Below are positions 22,793 through 22,830 of a stretch of DNA of 22,830 nt, piece after piece; position 1 is the stretch's first letter, and each line of letters opens with the position of its first letter. The DNA lies in the IMG/VR virus record IMGVR_UViG_3300030104_005695, positions 1-22,830 of that record. One strand, given 5' to 3'. The translations under genes and the position numbers were made by a program. The DNA comes from a virus. The notes under the pieces were generated by a model, which did not search any database, had not been told where the DNA came from, and worked only from the letters and a program-made list of their open reading frames with translations.

Positions 22793-22830
22793 GGCAGACG
22801 CTAGGCAAAAATTGCGGTGCTAAATTACCT

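Noticed and set aside
1-22830. Prophage boundary, integrase or attachment site
   Set aside because: No integrase, tRNA or host gene is visible in the window, so lysogeny cannot be judged from it.

Overview
This window is the structural half of a tailed phage genome with a long non-contractile tail (siphovirus type), almost certainly a phage or prophage of marine picocyanobacteria (Prochlorococcus/Synechococcus). The evidence is a lambda-like order of packaging, head and tail genes on the minus strand, no sheath or baseplate-wedge genes, a gpJ-type tail tip, and accessory proteins that I recognise as typical of cyanophages: a tail fibre starting with an RRDTAANW-type motif and ending in an S74 chaperone, and a set of small secreted or membrane proteins. 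Family names come from recognising motifs by eye, with no database search. The DNA is AT-rich. I see no tRNA, CRISPR array, insertion sequence, integrase, replication gene or recognisable endolysin.

Right to left, the minus-strand late operon reads: ParB-like/DNA methyltransferase fusion (22694-21471), small terminase, GpA-type large terminase, Ig-like/gpW-like connector, lambda-B-type portal, fused prohead protease and HK97 capsid protein, a strong rho-independent terminator, two small connector proteins, a 29-aa peptide, gpU-like tail terminator, a 60-aa protein, tail tube, gpG-like chaperone with a -1 frameshift into a T-like (DUF1799-like) domain, tape measure, gpL-like protein, gpJ-like hub, two paralogous minor tail proteins, S74 tail fibre, a coiled-coil peptide and a small cyanophage-type protein. 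Most junctions are 1-17-base overlaps or gaps of a few bases, as in a translationally coupled operon.

The left end (about 1-3150) is different. It is an envelope cassette: on the plus strand a membrane protein followed by three Sec-exported proteins, on the minus strand a proline-rich membrane protein and a single-span membrane protein, and then a 47-aa plus-strand membrane peptide. The third exported protein has no canonical start codon where its homologous part begins.

Three regulatory signals stand out. A palindromic 12-mer, TATGTMGNCATA, occurs four times, each time just ahead of a gene that begins a probable transcription unit (74, 2967, 3684, 13996). A terminator lies directly between the capsid gene and the start codon of the next gene. 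An A8 slippery run sits at the end of the gpG-like gene. Together they suggest how the phage sets capsid, connector, tail and envelope-cassette expression separately.
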